NCBI GenBank assembly: GCA_902493145.1
Contig: CABUOA010000042.1
Span: forward strand, 1-13,180
Origin: an uncultured Collinsella sp.
GTDB taxonomy: Bacteria; Actinomycetota; Coriobacteriia; Coriobacteriales; Coriobacteriaceae
Length of the DNA stretch: 13,180 nt
Direction of reading: 5' to 3'
The position numbers and the translations under genes were made by a program. The notes beneath the pieces are model-generated. The model searched no databases, had not been told where the DNA came from, and saw only the letters and a program-made list of their open reading frames with translations. Of this stretch, positions 1-7,579 are shown piece after piece; the first letter of the stretch is position 1; each line of letters opens with the position of its first letter.

Positions 1-474
1 GCGACCATCATGATCGGGGCTACCGACACCCAGGTCGTCTTCGAGGCCGGCAACACCACCTACGTGTCGCGCCGCATCGAGGGCGTGTACCCCAACTACA
101 AGCAGCTCATCCCCGATTCGTGCGTGACGAGCGTCAAGATCGACGTCGCCGCCTTTAACGCCGCCCTCAAGCGCGTGGCCGTTATCGCGAGCGCCAACCC
201 CGCCGTCAAGTTCGAGATCGATGTCGAGAACGGGCAGATGGGCCTGTCCTCCATCTCCAATGACCAGGACCTTGCGCAGGAGACGATCGATGTCGAGGCC
301 GAGGGCGAGTCGGGTACCATCGCCTTCAACTACCACTACATCTTCGGCTGCCTCAATGCCCTGTCCAAGGAGAAGGAGATCACGCTGGAGCTCAAGAGCT
401 ACTCGCAGGCGGGCATCTTCAAGTCCTACGACAAGATCAACTACCTGTACCTGGTCATGCCGGTTCGCATCTAG
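1..474 (+). CDS. dnaN: DNA polymerase III beta subunit (sliding clamp), C-terminal part
   Basis: Partial gene: the frame is open from base 1, and the 5' portion lies outside the window. The visible 157 codons correspond to the last part of domain II and domain III of the ring-shaped clamp that tethers the replicative polymerase to DNA. The stretch SRRIEGVYPNYKQLIP matches the family's conserved S-R-x-I-E-G-x-[FY]-P-[DN]-Y segment. The C-terminus LVMPVRI is the hallmark ending (MPMRL in E. coli) that lines the pocket where clamp-binding peptides dock. A full clamp is about 366 residues, so roughly 210 are missing. It lies 9 bp upstream of recF. In actinobacteria dnaA normally precedes it, so the origin should be just to the left. 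Confidence 0.97.
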   Translation, partial: ATIMIGATDTQVVFEAGNTTYVSRRIEGVYPNYKQLIPDSCVTSVKIDVAAFNAALKRVAVIASANPAVKFEIDVENGQMGLSSISNDQDLAQETIDVEAEGESGTIAFNYHYIFGCLNALSKEKEITLELKSYSQAGIFKSYDKINYLYLVMPVRI

Positions 475-483
475 CGCTGCGCC

Positions 484-1590
484 ATGACCATGTTCGCCCG
501 CGATCTTTCCGTCGCGCACTACCGCAGTTTCGAGAGCTATCGTCTTGCCCTGGACGATGGCGTGACGATACTTGCGGGACCCAACGCGGCGGGAAAGACC
601 AATCTCATAGAGGCGCTGCAGCTGCTGACGAGCGGCGCCTCGTTTAGGCATCCGACCGCAGCCGAGCTCGTCCATGATGGCGTGGGCTCGTGCAAGATCG
701 AGCTGAGGCTCGAGGGCGACGGCCGCGTACTTGATATGGGATTGAGCGCGGAGGACGGTAAACGCTCGTTTAGCCGCAACGGCAAGAGATGCTCTGCCGC
801 CGGTGTGCGCGGGGTTCTGCCGAGCGTGCTGTTTTGCCCCGACCATCTGGACATGGTTAAGCGAGGCGCCAGTGTGCGCCGCGCCGCCCTCGACGACTTT
901 GGCATGCAACTGAGCGCACGCTATGCCGATCTTGCGAGCACCTATGGTCGCTGCGTGACCCAGCGTAACGCCTTGCTCAAGGAGGCCTGGTGCTGCCGCG
1001 AGATGCTCGGCGCGTGGAACGATTCGATTGCCCGCGCGGGCGCGGCTCTGCTCGTGCACCGGTTGGCCCTGCTCGACCGGCTGGCGGGCCATGTGCGTGC
1101 TGCCTACGGGCAAGTGGCGTCCGGTGAAGCCGCCAACGTGTCCTATGCGTCCACGCTGGGGGATTTGCCCCAGGTCGAGGATCGCGAAGAGCTGAAGGGC
1201 TGGGCGTACGAGCGCATGCTGGCTGCCCTTGATGGGCACGCCGACGAGGAAATTCGCCGCGGCGTGACGCTGGTGGGACCGCATCGCGACGAGATTGAGT
1301 TTACCGTTGCGGGTCGCTCCGCCCGTTCATTTGCCAGCCAAGGACAGCAGCGAACGTTGGTACTGTCCTGGAAGGTGGCCGAGGTGGCCGTGGCTCGCGA
1401 TGTCCTGGGCACCGCCCCGCTGCTGCTTTTGGACGACGTGATGAGCGAGCTCGACGGCGAGCGTCGCGGTGCTTTCCTGCGGCTGATCGGCGATGATATC
1501 CAGACGGTCATAACCACGACCAACCTGGGGTACTTTACCGATGACCTGCTTGATCGAGCCAAGGTGGTGAGCATGGGTGAGACGTGCTAA
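484..1590 (+). CDS. recF: DNA replication and repair protein RecF
   Basis: A 368-residue SMC-like ATPase of the normal RecF length. With RecO and RecR it loads RecA at gapped DNA during recombinational repair. Visible motifs are Walker A GPNAAGKT at residues 32-39 followed by NLIEAL, the ABC signature region SFASQGQQRT at 282-291, and Walker B LLLLDD ending at D317-D318 followed by the D-loop-like VMSELD. All catalytic elements appear intact. There is no recognisable Shine-Dalgarno before the start, which lies 9 bp after the dnaN stop, so translation is probably coupled to dnaN. A second in-frame ATG at 490 would give MFARDLSVAHYRSF, which aligns better with the typical RecF N-terminus (M-[YF]-x-x-x-L); the true start may be two codons downstream. 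The 3' end overlaps the next gene by 14 bp. Confidence 0.97.
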   Translation: MTMFARDLSVAHYRSFESYRLALDDGVTILAGPNAAGKTNLIEALQLLTSGASFRHPTAAELVHDGVGSCKIELRLEGDGRVLDMGLSAEDGKRSFSRNGKRCSAAGVRGVLPSVLFCPDHLDMVKRGASVRRAALDDFGMQLSARYADLASTYGRCVTQRNALLKEAWCCREMLGAWNDSIARAGAALLVHRLALLDRLAGHVRAAYGQVASGEAANVSYASTLGDLPQVEDREELKGWAYERMLAALDGHADEEIRRGVTLVGPHRDEIEFTVAGRSARSFASQGQQRTLVLSWKVAEVAVARDVLGTAPLLLLDDVMSELDGERRGAFLRLIGDDIQTVITTTNLGYFTDDLLDRAKVVSMGETC

Positions 1591-2140
1591 TTACGAGCGC
1601 GAGAGCGAAACGGTCGCCTTCAGTGGCTTTTTGAACGCAGAGCGCCAGCGCATCCTGGCGGCTGCGACCCCTGAGCGCCGTGCGCAGATGGAGGCCGCCG
1701 AGGAGTCGCGCGCGGTCTATCGCGCGTGGAACGCGGTGTGCTCGGGCACGCGCGAGGGGCGGCATGTGACGGGCCTGCGCTACCTGCCCGAGTCCAATGA
1801 GCTGCTGGTATATCTCGACTCGCCCTCGTGGACGCAGGAAATGACGTTGTTGCGCGAGATCATCCGCGCGCGCATGGAGCGCGCCGGTGCGCATGTGGAC
1901 GGCCTGGTGTTCAAAACCACCGCGCCCGGTCACACGCCGCCCGCCGCCAAGGAGCGCCTTCGCCCAGCGACGACCGAGCGCCCGCCGGCCCCACACGCCG
2001 ACCTCAGCGATGCCGAGCGCACCGAGATTGAGCGCCAAGTGGCGCCCATCGAAGACCAAAAACTGCGCGAGGCCCTCGAGAACGCCATGAGAGCCAGTGC
2101 CGAGTGGGCCAAGGGCGTGCAAAGCAAAAAAGAGCCTTAA
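1577..2140 (+). CDS. dciA: DciA-family (DUF721) replicative helicase loader/regulator
   Basis: A 187-residue protein with a DUF721 domain at about residues 45-115. Visible family features are an aromatic W early in the domain (RAWNAVCSG), then a strand-helix segment LLVYLDSPSWTQEM and LLREIIRARME, the usual order in the family. DciA is the widespread ancestral partner of the replicative helicase DnaB, used by bacteria that lack a phage-derived DnaC/DnaI loader. The recF-gyrB position is the same as that of the mycobacterial DUF721 gene. The DUF721 domain is followed by a Pro/Ala-rich linker (about 120-145) and a charged helical tail. GTG start with an AAGGTGG ribosome site 9 nt upstream, inside recF, giving a 14-bp overlap and implying translational coupling. 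Symbol is by family and synteny; helicase loading in this organism is inferred. Confidence 0.88.
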   Translation: MRRANYERESETVAFSGFLNAERQRILAAATPERRAQMEAAEESRAVYRAWNAVCSGTREGRHVTGLRYLPESNELLVYLDSPSWTQEMTLLREIIRARMERAGAHVDGLVFKTTAPGHTPPAAKERLRPATTERPPAPHADLSDAERTEIERQVAPIEDQKLREALENAMRASAEWAKGVQSKKEP

Positions 2141-2166
2141 ATCGCATCTGGTGGCCTTGTAGAGCC

Positions 2167-2196
2167 AAATACCCTCGTTCCCGAGGGTATTTTTTT
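2167..2196 (+). terminator. Intrinsic terminator after dciA
   Basis: An 11-bp perfect stem (AAATACCCTCG, loop TTCC, CGAGGGTATTT) runs into seven T residues ending at 2196. It ends the dnaN-recF-dciA transcript 27 bp after the dciA stop and separates it from gyrB, so gyrB needs its own promoter. Confidence 0.92.
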
Positions 2197-2233
2197 ACGA
2201 TAAACTAGTAAGGCTGTACACATTTTCTTGACT

Positions 2234-2241
2234 GAAGGAGG
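2234..2241 (+). promoter_or_regulatory. Shine-Dalgarno that sets the gyrB start
   Basis: GAAGGAGG lies four bases before the GTG at 2246. The reading frame is open further upstream to a TTG at 2228, but that TTG would place the ribosome site inside the gene. The GTG at 2246 gives the family-typical start leading into EGLEAVRKRPGMYIG. Confidence 0.85.
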
Positions 2242-2245
2242 ACGT

Positions 2246-4276
2246 GTGGCAAACGAAAACGATTACGATGGCGGCGAGATTAAGATTCTCGAAGGTCTCG
2301 AGGCCGTTCGTAAGCGCCCGGGCATGTATATCGGCTCGACGAGCGCCAGCGGTCTGCATCACCTGGTGTGGGAGATCGTTGACAACTCCGTCGACGAGGC
2401 CATGGCCGGTTTCTGCACCGAGATCCAGGTGACGGTCCACGCCGACAACTCCATCACGGTCGTCGACAACGGGCGCGGCATCCCCGTCGACGAGCACCCT
2501 GTTAAAAAGATCCCGACGCTCGAGGTCGTTATGACGATCTTGCACGCCGGCGGTAAGTTCGATAACTCGGCCTATAAGGTCTCGGGCGGCCTGCACGGCG
2601 TAGGCATCTCCGTCGTCAACGCACTGTCCAAGCGCGTGGTCGTTCAGGTTCGTCGCGATGGCAACACCTACGAGATGGAGTTCTCGCGCGGCAAGACCGT
2701 CAAGAAGATGGAGGTCGTGGGCACCTCGGATTCGACGGGCACCACCGTCACCTTCTGGCCCGACGACGAGATCTTCGAGACCTGCATCTACGATTTCGAT
2801 ACGCTGCACAACCGTCTGCAGGAGACAGCGTTCCTCAATAAGAACCTTAAGATTGTGCTGACCGACGAGCGCGAGGCGACTCCCCACGTGGAGGAGTTTT
2901 GCTACGAGGGCGGCATCGTCGACTTCGTCAAGTTTCTCAACGAGGGCAAGGACGTCCCCGAGGCCTTTAAGGAGCCCATCTACATCGAGGGCAAATCGGA
3001 TCCGGACGCGCCTGTGGCCAAGATGGGCGAGGTCGAGGTTTCCCTGCAGTGGAATAGCGGCTACGGCGAGAACGTCATGTCGTTTGCCAACGACATCTAC
3101 ACTCCCGAGGGCGGTATGCACCTTGAGGGCTTTCGCACCGCGCTCACCCGCGTGATCAACGACTACGCGCGCAAACAGAACCTGCTCAAGGAAAAAGACG
3201 CCAACCTGACCGGCGACGATGTGCGCGAGGGCCTTTCGGCCGTTATCTCGGTTAAGCTGCCCGATCCGCAGTTTGAGGGCCAGACCAAGGCCAAGCTCGG
3301 TAGCTCCTATATGCGCGCGCTCACGCTCAAGATCGTGACCGACGGCCTCGCCGATTACTTGGAGGAGCATCCCAAGCCCGCCCGCGAGATTGTCAAGAAG
3401 GCGCAACAGGCCTGCAAGGCGCGCAACGCCGCCCGCAAGGCGCGCGAGGCGACCCGCCGCAAGAGCCTGCTCGAGACGGCGTCCCTGCCCGGTAAGCTCG
3501 CTGACTGCTCGGTGCGCGATGCCGAGCTGACCGAGCTTTTCATCGTAGAGGGTGACTCGGCAGGCGGTTCGGCCAAGGACGGCCGTCGCCGAGACATCCA
3601 GGCGATTCTGCCCCTGCGCGGCAAGATTCTGAACGTCGAGCGCGTTGGTGACCATCGCGCGTTCTCGAGCGACACCATCCAGTCGCTGATTACCGCGATC
3701 GGCTGCGGTGTCACGACGAGTGCCGGCGACGGCGGCGACTTCGATATCACCAAGGCGCGCTACCACAAGATCATCATCATGACCGATGCAGACGTCGACG
3801 GTGCGCATATCCGCATCCTGCTGCTGACGTTCTTCTACAAGTACATGCGTCCGCTGATCGATGCCGGCTACGTCTATGTTGCCTGTCCGCCCATCTTTGG
3901 CATCAAGGTGCGCAACAAGATCCACTACGTGTATCCCAACGGCCGCCAGCCCGAAGACGAGATCCTACGCGACACCATCCAGGGTCTGGGACTGAACCCC
4001 GACGATAACGACGAGGACGGCAAGGCCAAGGACGGCAAGATCACCAAAAAGCGCAAGGGCTATACCGTCCAGCGCTACAAGGGCCTGGGCGAGATGGACC
4101 CCAAGCAGCTTGCCGCGACGACGATGGACCCCAAGACCCGCATTCTGCAGCGTGTGTCGATCGAGGACGTCGTGGTGGCAGACCGCGCCGTGCGCGAGCT
4201 GATGGGTTCCGAGGTCGGCTATCGCCGCGAGTACATCGAGAAGCATGCACATGATGCACGCTTCCTAGACGCCTAG
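2246..4276 (+). CDS. gyrB: DNA gyrase subunit B
   Basis: A 676-residue ATPase subunit of the A2B2 gyrase that introduces negative supercoils. The GHKL ATPase domain shows RKRPGMYIG at 22-30, catalytic E43, Mg-binding N47, D74 with the GRG loop (76-78) and GGLHGVG at 114-120. The transducer lysine is in QTK at 346-348. The TOPRIM domain has EGDSAGGSAK from E435 and metal ligands TDADVD (D514, D516, D518). QRYKGLGEM at 609-617 marks the C-terminal gyrase segment. Length suits an actinobacterial or Gram-positive GyrB without the large enterobacterial insert. Just before QRYKG there is a short, highly charged segment (about 583-605, D/E then K/R-rich) that looks lineage-specific. The quinolone-relevant EGD and PLRGK segments look wild type. 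A promoter is expected in 2197-2230; TTTACG (2194) with TACACA (2217), spacing 17, is only a weak candidate. Confidence 0.98.
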   Translation: MANENDYDGGEIKILEGLEAVRKRPGMYIGSTSASGLHHLVWEIVDNSVDEAMAGFCTEIQVTVHADNSITVVDNGRGIPVDEHPVKKIPTLEVVMTILHAGGKFDNSAYKVSGGLHGVGISVVNALSKRVVVQVRRDGNTYEMEFSRGKTVKKMEVVGTSDSTGTTVTFWPDDEIFETCIYDFDTLHNRLQETAFLNKNLKIVLTDEREATPHVEEFCYEGGIVDFVKFLNEGKDVPEAFKEPIYIEGKSDPDAPVAKMGEVEVSLQWNSGYGENVMSFANDIYTPEGGMHLEGFRTALTRVINDYARKQNLLKEKDANLTGDDVREGLSAVISVKLPDPQFEGQTKAKLGSSYMRALTLKIVTDGLADYLEEHPKPAREIVKKAQQACKARNAARKAREATRRKSLLETASLPGKLADCSVRDAELTELFIVEGDSAGGSAKDGRRRDIQAILPLRGKILNVERVGDHRAFSSDTIQSLITAIGCGVTTSAGDGGDFDITKARYHKIIIMTDADVDGAHIRILLLTFFYKYMRPLIDAGYVYVACPPIFGIKVRNKIHYVYPNGRQPEDEILRDTIQGLGLNPDDNDEDGKAKDGKITKKRKGYTVQRYKGLGEMDPKQLAATTMDPKTRILQRVSIEDVVVADRAVRELMGSEVGYRREYIEKHAHDARFLDA

Positions 4277-4277
4277 C

Positions 4278-4371
4278 TTTCCCAGGCACCCCATCTTGCC
4301 CTTCAGGATTTCGGGCGCCGCACGCAAGGCGTGCGCCCTCATCCTTCAGGGCAACCTGGGGCACCTGGAAA
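4278..4371 (+). repeat. Long imperfect hairpin between gyrB and gyrA
   Basis: The sequence starting directly after the gyrB stop folds back on itself over 94 nt with about 35 base pairs. Paired blocks, outside to inside: 4278-4280 with 4369-4371, 4282-4286 with 4364-4368, 4289-4293 with 4357-4361, 4296-4302 with 4348-4354, 4305-4309 with 4341-4345, 4313-4317 with 4334-4338, and 4321-4325 with 4329-4333 around an AAG loop. Small symmetric internal loops separate them. No T-run follows, so it is not a standard intrinsic terminator. It could be an RNA processing or stability element in a gyrBA transcript, or a palindromic repeat dispersed in the genome. Pairing is seen directly; the role is unknown. 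Confidence 0.75.
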
Positions 4372-4382
4372 ACCTAGGAGGG

Positions 4383-4402
4383 TTATCCGGCATTCCCGGT
4401 AA
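4383..4402 (+). repeat. Short inverted repeat upstream of gyrA
   Basis: TTA-t-CCGG, loop CATTC, CCGG-TAA gives a 7-bp stem with one bulged base, about 50 bp before the gyrA start. It could be part of the leader structure or a protein-binding site. It may also be chance in GC-rich sequence. No convincing sigma-70 promoter was found in the gyrB-gyrA gap. Confidence 0.35.
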
Positions 4403-4454
4403 TCCGTCTCCGTGGTAGGGAACTAATGGACCACGCAAACCATGAGGAGGTAAC

Positions 4455-7193
4455 GTGGCAGACGATATCAACAATAACGAGGGCATGGGCGAGGCCGGCG
4501 ACGCCGGCATGCCCGACGATCTGAGGCGCCTGCTTGCCCGTGCTGAGCAGGGCGAGGACGGCGATCCGGACGCCTATAACCCCGATGCCGATGATGACGA
4601 GGAAGAGGACGACGGTGAGCTCGAGGAGAGCTTTGGCGAAGTCGACCGTGGCGCCTCGGCCGGCGAGGATATCAATGGCGGCCAGCTCCAGATTTCGGAG
4701 TTCGGTCGCGAGATGAAGCAGTCGTTTATCGAGTATTCGATGTCGGTCATCACGGCGCGCGCCCTGCCGGACGTGCGCGACGGCCTAAAGCCGGTGCACC
4801 GCCGCATCCTGTACGCGATGAACGAGAGCGGCATCTACCCCAACCGCCCGCACAAGAAGTCGGCCTGGACGGTCGGCGAAGTTATCGGTAAGTACCACCC
4901 GCATGGCGACTTCGCGGTCTATGAGGCCATGGTCCGCCTGGCGCAGTGGTTCTCCATGCGCACGCCGCTCATCGACGGCCACGGCAACTTCGGTAACATC
5001 GACGGCGACGGCGCGGCGGCCATGCGTTACACCGAGAGCCGTCTAGCAAAGCCCGCCATGGAATTGCTGCGTGACTTGCAGAAGGATACCGTCGACTGGC
5101 AGCCCAACTACGACGAATCGCTCGCCGAGCCTCAAGCGCTGCCTGCGCGCTTCCCCAACCTGCTGGTCAACGGCAGCCAGGGCATCGCCGTCGGCATGGC
5201 CACCAATATCGCCCCGCATAACCTCACCGAGGCGATCGAGGCAACCTGCTACCTGATCGATAATCCCGACGCCACTGTCGACGAGCTCATGCAGATCATG
5301 CCCGGTCCGGACTTCCCCACCGGCGCCATCATCATGGGCAGTGCCGGTATTAAGCAGAGCTACGAGACCGGCCGTGGCTCCATTACCGTGCGCGCCAAGG
5401 CTCACGTGGAGTCCACCAAGACCGGCCGCAGCCGCCTGGTCTTTACCGAGATTCCCTACATGGTCAACAAGGGCACCCTGCAGGAGAAGATCGCCCAGCT
5501 CGTCAACGACAAGCGCATCGAGGGTATCTCGGATATGCGCGATGAGTCCAACCAGAAGGGTATCCGTCTGGTCATCGAGCTCAAGAAGGGCGTCATTCCG
5601 CAGGTCGTGCTCAACAACCTGTATAAGTACACCTCGCTGCAGACGACCTTCGGCGCCAACAACCTGGCGCTCGTCAACGGCGTTCCCAAATGCCTGAGCC
5701 TGCGCGAGATGCTGCAACACTACATCGACCACCAGGTCGACGTCGTCACTCGCCGCACCCGCTTCGACCTTAAGAAGGCTCAGGCCCGCGCGCATATCCT
5801 CGAGGGTTACCTGATGGCCCTTGACCATATCGACGAGGTCATCAGCATCATCCGTTCCTCACAGACCGATTCCGAGGCCAGCAGCCGCCTGATCGAGCGC
5901 TTTGGCTTTACGCCCGAGCAGACCACGGCCATCCTCGAGATGAAGCTGCGCCGCCTGACCGGCCTGGAGCGCGACAAGATTCAGGAAGAGCTGGACGGCC
6001 TGCGCCGCGCCATCGCCTACTACGAGGACCTGCTGGCGCACGAGGAGAAGATCCTGGGCGTCATTAAGGAAGAGATGCGCGAGATCTCCAAGAAGTTCGG
6101 CGATAAGCGCCGCACCGAGATCAGCCATGTCGAGAAGGACCTGGACGTCGAGGACCTCATTGCCGATGAGGACATGGTCGTGACCATCACCCACACCGGC
6201 TATGTCAAGCGCATCCCGGTGGCCGCCTACCGCGCCCAGAAGCGCGGCGGCAAGGGCGTGTCGGGCGTCAACCTCAAAGAGGACGACGTCATCGACGAGA
6301 TGTTCATCGCGTCCACGCACGAGTACGTGCTGTTCTTCTCGAGCAAGGGTAAGGTCTATCGCCTGAAGGTGCACGAGCTGCCGGTGGGTACGCGCCAGGC
6401 GCGCGGTACCGCGATCGTCAACCTGCTGCCCTTCGAGGAGGGCGAGAAGATCGCGAGCGTCATCAGCTGCCGCGAGTTCCCTGCCGACGAGTACCTGATG
6501 TTTGCCACCAAGAGCGGCATGGTCAAGAAGACCGTAATGAGCGCATATGACCGCAGCCGCCGCGACGGCCTGATCGCTATCAACCTGCGTGACGACGACG
6601 CGCTGCTAAACGTGCGCCGCGTGCGCGAGGGCGACAAGATTATCCTGGCCACCACCGCGGGCAAGGCGATCATGTTCTCCGAGGAGCAGGTGCGCGCCAC
6701 CGGCCGCGATACTAGCGGCGTTCGCGGTATCGGTATGAAGGACGGCGTGAGCGTTCTGGGCATGGAAGTCACTAACGGCAACGGCGATCTATTCGTCATC
6801 ACCGAGCGCGGCTACGGCAAGCGCACGCCGGTCGCGGACTACCCGGAGCAGAATCGCGGCGGCCAGGGCGTCTACACCATCCAAATGACCGAGCGTAAGG
6901 GCAACCTCGCGGCCATGAAGACGGTGGGCCCGCAGCACGAGTTGTTCATCGTGACGGAGGGCGCGACGGTCATTCGCGTCAAGACCGATGAGATTAGCCA
7001 GACTGGCCGCGCCACCCAGGGCGTCAAGATGATGACCGTCGACGACAACGACCGCATCTGCGCCGTAGCCCGCATGACGGCCGCCAAGGAGAAGCCCGAA
7101 GGCGAAGCCACAGAAGACGGCTCTGCCCCCGAAGAAACCCCTGTCGATCTAGGCGACGGCAATGACATGCCAGAAGATCTCCTCGACGAGTAA
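4455..7193 (+). CDS. gyrA: DNA gyrase subunit A
   Basis: A 912-residue breakage-reunion subunit of gyrase. The catalytic tyrosine is Y192 in AAMRYTESRL, equivalent to E. coli Y122 (constant offset of 70). The GyrA box QKRGGKG is at 595-601 in the C-terminal beta-pinwheel, identifying this as gyrase rather than topoisomerase IV. The tail (last ~35 residues) is acidic. Two oddities stand out. An N-terminal extension of about 70 residues precedes the core and contains a dense Asp/Glu block (about 44-58). The quinolone-resistance region reads HPHGDFAVYE, so the residue equivalent to E. coli Ser83 is F153; E157 at the Asp87 position is normal in Gram-positives. GTG start with GAGGAGG four bases upstream (4444-4450); no better internal start precedes the core, so the extension is probably real. 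It follows gyrB by 178 bp on the same strand. Confidence 0.98.
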   Translation: MADDINNNEGMGEAGDAGMPDDLRRLLARAEQGEDGDPDAYNPDADDDEEEDDGELEESFGEVDRGASAGEDINGGQLQISEFGREMKQSFIEYSMSVITARALPDVRDGLKPVHRRILYAMNESGIYPNRPHKKSAWTVGEVIGKYHPHGDFAVYEAMVRLAQWFSMRTPLIDGHGNFGNIDGDGAAAMRYTESRLAKPAMELLRDLQKDTVDWQPNYDESLAEPQALPARFPNLLVNGSQGIAVGMATNIAPHNLTEAIEATCYLIDNPDATVDELMQIMPGPDFPTGAIIMGSAGIKQSYETGRGSITVRAKAHVESTKTGRSRLVFTEIPYMVNKGTLQEKIAQLVNDKRIEGISDMRDESNQKGIRLVIELKKGVIPQVVLNNLYKYTSLQTTFGANNLALVNGVPKCLSLREMLQHYIDHQVDVVTRRTRFDLKKAQARAHILEGYLMALDHIDEVISIIRSSQTDSEASSRLIERFGFTPEQTTAILEMKLRRLTGLERDKIQEELDGLRRAIAYYEDLLAHEEKILGVIKEEMREISKKFGDKRRTEISHVEKDLDVEDLIADEDMVVTITHTGYVKRIPVAAYRAQKRGGKGVSGVNLKEDDVIDEMFIASTHEYVLFFSSKGKVYRLKVHELPVGTRQARGTAIVNLLPFEEGEKIASVISCREFPADEYLMFATKSGMVKKTVMSAYDRSRRDGLIAINLRDDDALLNVRRVREGDKIILATTAGKAIMFSEEQVRATGRDTSGVRGIGMKDGVSVLGMEVTNGNGDLFVITERGYGKRTPVADYPEQNRGGQGVYTIQMTERKGNLAAMKTVGPQHELFIVTEGATVIRVKTDEISQTGRATQGVKMMTVDDNDRICAVARMTAAKEKPEGEATEDGSAPEETPVDLGDGNDMPEDLLDE

Positions 7194-7233
7194 GAGGCCC
7201 TAGCTGATAGAAAATATCAGACCCCATATATCG

Positions 7234-7267
7234 GCGGTCGGCGCACCTGCGCGCCGACCGCTTTTTT
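7234..7267 (+). terminator. Intrinsic terminator after gyrA
   Basis: An 11-bp perfect GC-rich stem (GCGGTCGGCGC / GCGCCGACCGC, loop ACCTGC) is followed by six T residues, 41 bp after the gyrA stop. A smaller AT-rich hairpin (CTGATA, loop GAAAA, TATCAG; 7204-7220) precedes it. Confidence 0.93.
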
Positions 7268-7286
7268 GACAAGCTTGGAGCCCCGT

Positions 7287-7418
7287 GTCAGACGGCTGGG
7301 CGAGATGGGTTAGGTTTGTCGCGAGTTCCGCACGCAAAGAAGGCCACTTAATGTGGCCTTCGTCTTGCGCAGGACTGCCCGAGCAGCAAACCTAACCCAT
7401 CTCGCCCAGCCGTCTGAC
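7287..7418 (+). repeat. Long inverted repeat, perfect 32-bp arms (MITE-like)
   Basis: The arm 7287-7318 is perfectly complementary to 7387-7418; it begins GTCAGACGGCTGGG and ends TTAGGTTTG. The 68-bp centre is also palindromic: CGCAA 7333-7337 with TTGCG 7365-7369; GAAGGCCAC 7339-7347 with GTGGCCTTC 7353-7361 around TTAAT; and AGTTCC 7324-7329 with GGACT 7372-7376 with a bulge. No ORF or transposase is inside and no clear target duplication flanks it, although CCCC occurs on both sides. It lies between the gyrA terminator and the tRNA promoter, so it is probably untranscribed or only weakly read. Such a structure fits a non-autonomous transposable element or dispersed palindrome; the family is not recognised. 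Confidence 0.85.
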
Positions 7419-7426
7419 GCACCCCT

Positions 7427-7477
7427 CAAAGATTTTCAAAAAAGTTGTTGACGCGCGCGTAACGACTCGTCTAATAT
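7427..7477 (+). promoter_or_regulatory. Strong promoter for the tRNA cluster, with UP-like element
   Basis: The -35 hexamer is TTGACG at 7448-7453 and the -10 is TAATAT at 7472-7477, 18 bp apart. An A/T-rich tract (AAAGATTTTCAAAAAAG, about 7428-7444) lies immediately upstream of the -35, as in UP elements of stable RNA promoters. The predicted start is about 7484, only about 8 nt before the mature 5' end of the first tRNA. Confidence 0.8.
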
Positions 7478-7491
7478 ATCCCTTGCGCGAT

Positions 7492-7568
7492 GGACCTGTA
7501 GCTCAGTTGGTTAGAGCGTCCGGCTGATAACCGGGAGGTCACAAGTTCGAATCTTGTCAGGTCCACCA
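7492..7568 (+). tRNA. tRNA-Ile (anticodon GAT), copy 1
   Basis: A 77-nt cloverleaf with the 3' CCA encoded. The acceptor stem is GGACCTG/CAGGTCC, the D arm AGCTCAGTTGGTTAGAGC, the anticodon stem TCCGG/CCGGG with loop CTGATAA (anticodon GAT at 7526-7528), and the T arm contains GTTCGAATC. It decodes ATC and ATT. It is identical to the second copy at 7716-7792. The position downstream of gyrA followed by tRNA-Ala matches the ileT-alaT arrangement of mycobacteria. Confidence 0.98.
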
Positions 7569-7579
7569 CTTTCTTTCGC

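Noticed and set aside
2195..3925. Long minus-strand open frame opposite gyrB
   Set aside because: Same codon-bias shadow; gyrB on the plus strand has every expected motif.
4383..4391. TTATCCGGC, resembling a DnaA box
   Set aside because: It lacks the conserved CACA end of TTATCCACA and no cluster of boxes occurs. The origin is expected left of dnaN.
4442..4453. Mini reading frame ATG AGG AGG TAA just before gyrA
   Set aside because: It is built from the Shine-Dalgarno GAGGAGG itself and lacks its own ribosome site; most likely coincidence.
7287..7418. The palindrome as an intrinsic terminator
   Set aside because: No T-run follows either arm, it is much longer than a terminator, and a clear gyrA terminator already lies at 7234-7267.
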